Source of the DNA: an uncultured Chlorobiales bacterium
Lineage (GTDB): Bacteria; Bacteroidota; Chlorobiia; Chlorobiales; Chlorobiaceae
NCBI GenBank assembly: GCA_903901395.1
Contig: CAIUQW010000086.1
Coordinates: 1-7,247, forward strand
Direction: 5' to 3'
DNA: 7,247 bases
The first letter of the stretch is position 1. Every line of letters begins with the position of its first letter. Shown piece after piece: positions 6,555 to 7,247 of the stretch. The notes beneath the pieces are model-generated. The model was not told the origin of the DNA, did not search any database, and saw nothing but the letters and a program-made list of their open reading frames with translations. The translations under genes were made by a program, and so were the position numbers.

Positions 6555-6573
6555 CACAAGAGCCGCCCCTACG
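6555..6573. repeat. Fifth copy of the GCCCCTAC repeat, overlapping the rmuC stop
   Basis: On the minus strand it reads GTAGGGGCGG, one differing base, then TCTTGTG, matching the first unit of the upstream array at 17 of 18 positions. The downstream hairpin arm is not preserved. The TAG inside the repeat core is the stop codon of rmuC (6569-6571). Confidence 0.7.
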
Positions 6574-7247
6574 ATTCTTCGCCCTCTTCGAGAGCGCCCA
6601 TCTCTGCGGGAAGACGCTTCGACACCTTCGCGCCGAGTTTGCGAATCTCTTCGGCGCGTCCGGCGAGGTTGCCTCGGCCTTCGGTGAGGCGTTTCATGGC
6701 GAGGTCGAAGCTTTCCGAAACGCCGGATAGCTTGCGGCGGGCGTCTGTCATTGCTTCGGCGACCAGCACCACCTGGTCATAAATTCGGCCTGCTTTATCG
6801 GCGATCAGTTCGGCGTTGCGGTTTTCGTTTTCGCGCCGCCAGATTTGCGCGATGAGGCGCAAGGTAATCATGAGCGTCGCCGGGCCGGTGACGACGACGT
6901 TCTTTCCGGCAAGTTCGTAGAAGAGCGACGGATCGGCCTGCATCGCCGCCTGGTAGGCCGGTTCGAGCGGGATGCACATGATGACGAAGTCGAGCGTACG
7001 GTTGCCCCGGAGCGCGGCGTAATCCTTGCGTTCCAGCTCGGCCACGTGCCGCCGCACCGACTGCACGTGCTCGCGTAAAGCCTCGCTTCGGCGGGCCTCG
7101 TTCTCCTCGCCGCACCAGCGCTCGTAGGCGGTCAGCGACACCTTGGCATCGACCACCACCGCCTTTTCGCCCGGCAGGTGCACCATGAAATCGGGCCGCA
7201 CAATGCGCCCGTCGGCGGCGCGGTCGCTCTCCTGCACGGTGTATTCG
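6569..7247 (-). CDS. rmuC: RmuC family protein, C-terminal 225 residues; 5' end beyond window
   Basis: The frame enters from the right edge reading EYTVQESDR and stays open to the TAG at 6569-6571; the GTG at 7235-7237 is internal, not a start. The visible part carries the RmuC core: RPDFMVHLP followed by VVVDAKVSLTAYERW, whose PD...DxK arrangement is the PD-(D/E)XK nuclease-like signature of the family. Further on are LDFVIMCIPLEPAY, a Phe/Tyr-rich segment, GPATLMITLRLIAQIWR, and a long helical, probably coiled-coil tail. E. coli RmuC limits recombination at inverted repeats, but the biochemical activity of the family is not settled. The missing N-terminal part usually holds a membrane anchor and a long coiled coil. 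The gene is convergent with argH and GC-rich like it. Its last codons and stop run into a dispersed repeat. Confidence 0.93.
   Translation of the reverse strand, partial: EYTVQESDRAADGRIVRPDFMVHLPGEKAVVVDAKVSLTAYERWCGEENEARRSEALREHVQSVRRHVAELERKDYAALRGNRTLDFVIMCIPLEPAYQAAMQADPSLFYELAGKNVVVTGPATLMITLRLIAQIWRRENENRNAELIADKAGRIYDQVVLVAEAMTDARRKLSGVSESFDLAMKRLTEGRGNLAGRAEEIRKLGAKVSKRLPAEMGALEEGEES

Overview
The window looks like chromosomal DNA of a green sulfur bacterium (Chlorobiaceae, probably Chlorobaculum-like). This is inferred from gene style: a GC-rich argH, an FAD-dependent reductase of the geranylgeranyl reductase family, a bacterial Roco protein (the class best known from Chlorobium tepidum), and intergenic spacers full of short dispersed repeats. 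No rRNA, tRNA, CRISPR array, integrase or intact transposase is visible.

Layout, left to right. (1) 1-796, minus strand: an FAD-dependent reductase gene cut by the window edge and interrupted by one in-frame TAG, after which the same frame continues with clearly homologous sequence. (2) 912-4007, minus strand: a large multidomain Roco protein with a 25-residue-period leucine-rich repeat (LRR) array, a Roc GTPase, a COR region, a small Cys cluster and a C-terminal TIR-like/DUF4062-like domain. It is visibly less GC-rich than argH, most of all in the LRR part. (3) 4088-4363, minus strand: an ORF whose second half is the C-terminal tail of an ABC-2 transporter permease, probably a remnant. (4) 4364-4947: a gene-free spacer holding several families of short repeats and hairpins. 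(5) 4948-6342, plus strand: complete argH (argininosuccinate lyase, last step of arginine synthesis). (6) 6343-6568: a spacer with a heptamer tandem repeat, a strong hairpin terminator and a second, reduced set of the same repeats seen upstream of argH. (7) 6569-7247, minus strand: the 3' part of rmuC, convergent with argH and cut by the right edge.

The genes do not form one pathway. argH and rmuC are housekeeping genes. The interval between the reductase and argH looks like an accessory slot: a Roco gene of different composition lies immediately downstream of a transporter-gene stump. The Roco protein joins a repeat sensor, a GTPase/dimerisation module and a TIR-like putative effector in one chain. 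That architecture suits a self-contained signalling or anti-phage defence protein, although its function cannot be shown from sequence alone. The two spacers around argH share repeat families in the same order, so repeats have shaped this region, including the stop codon of rmuC.
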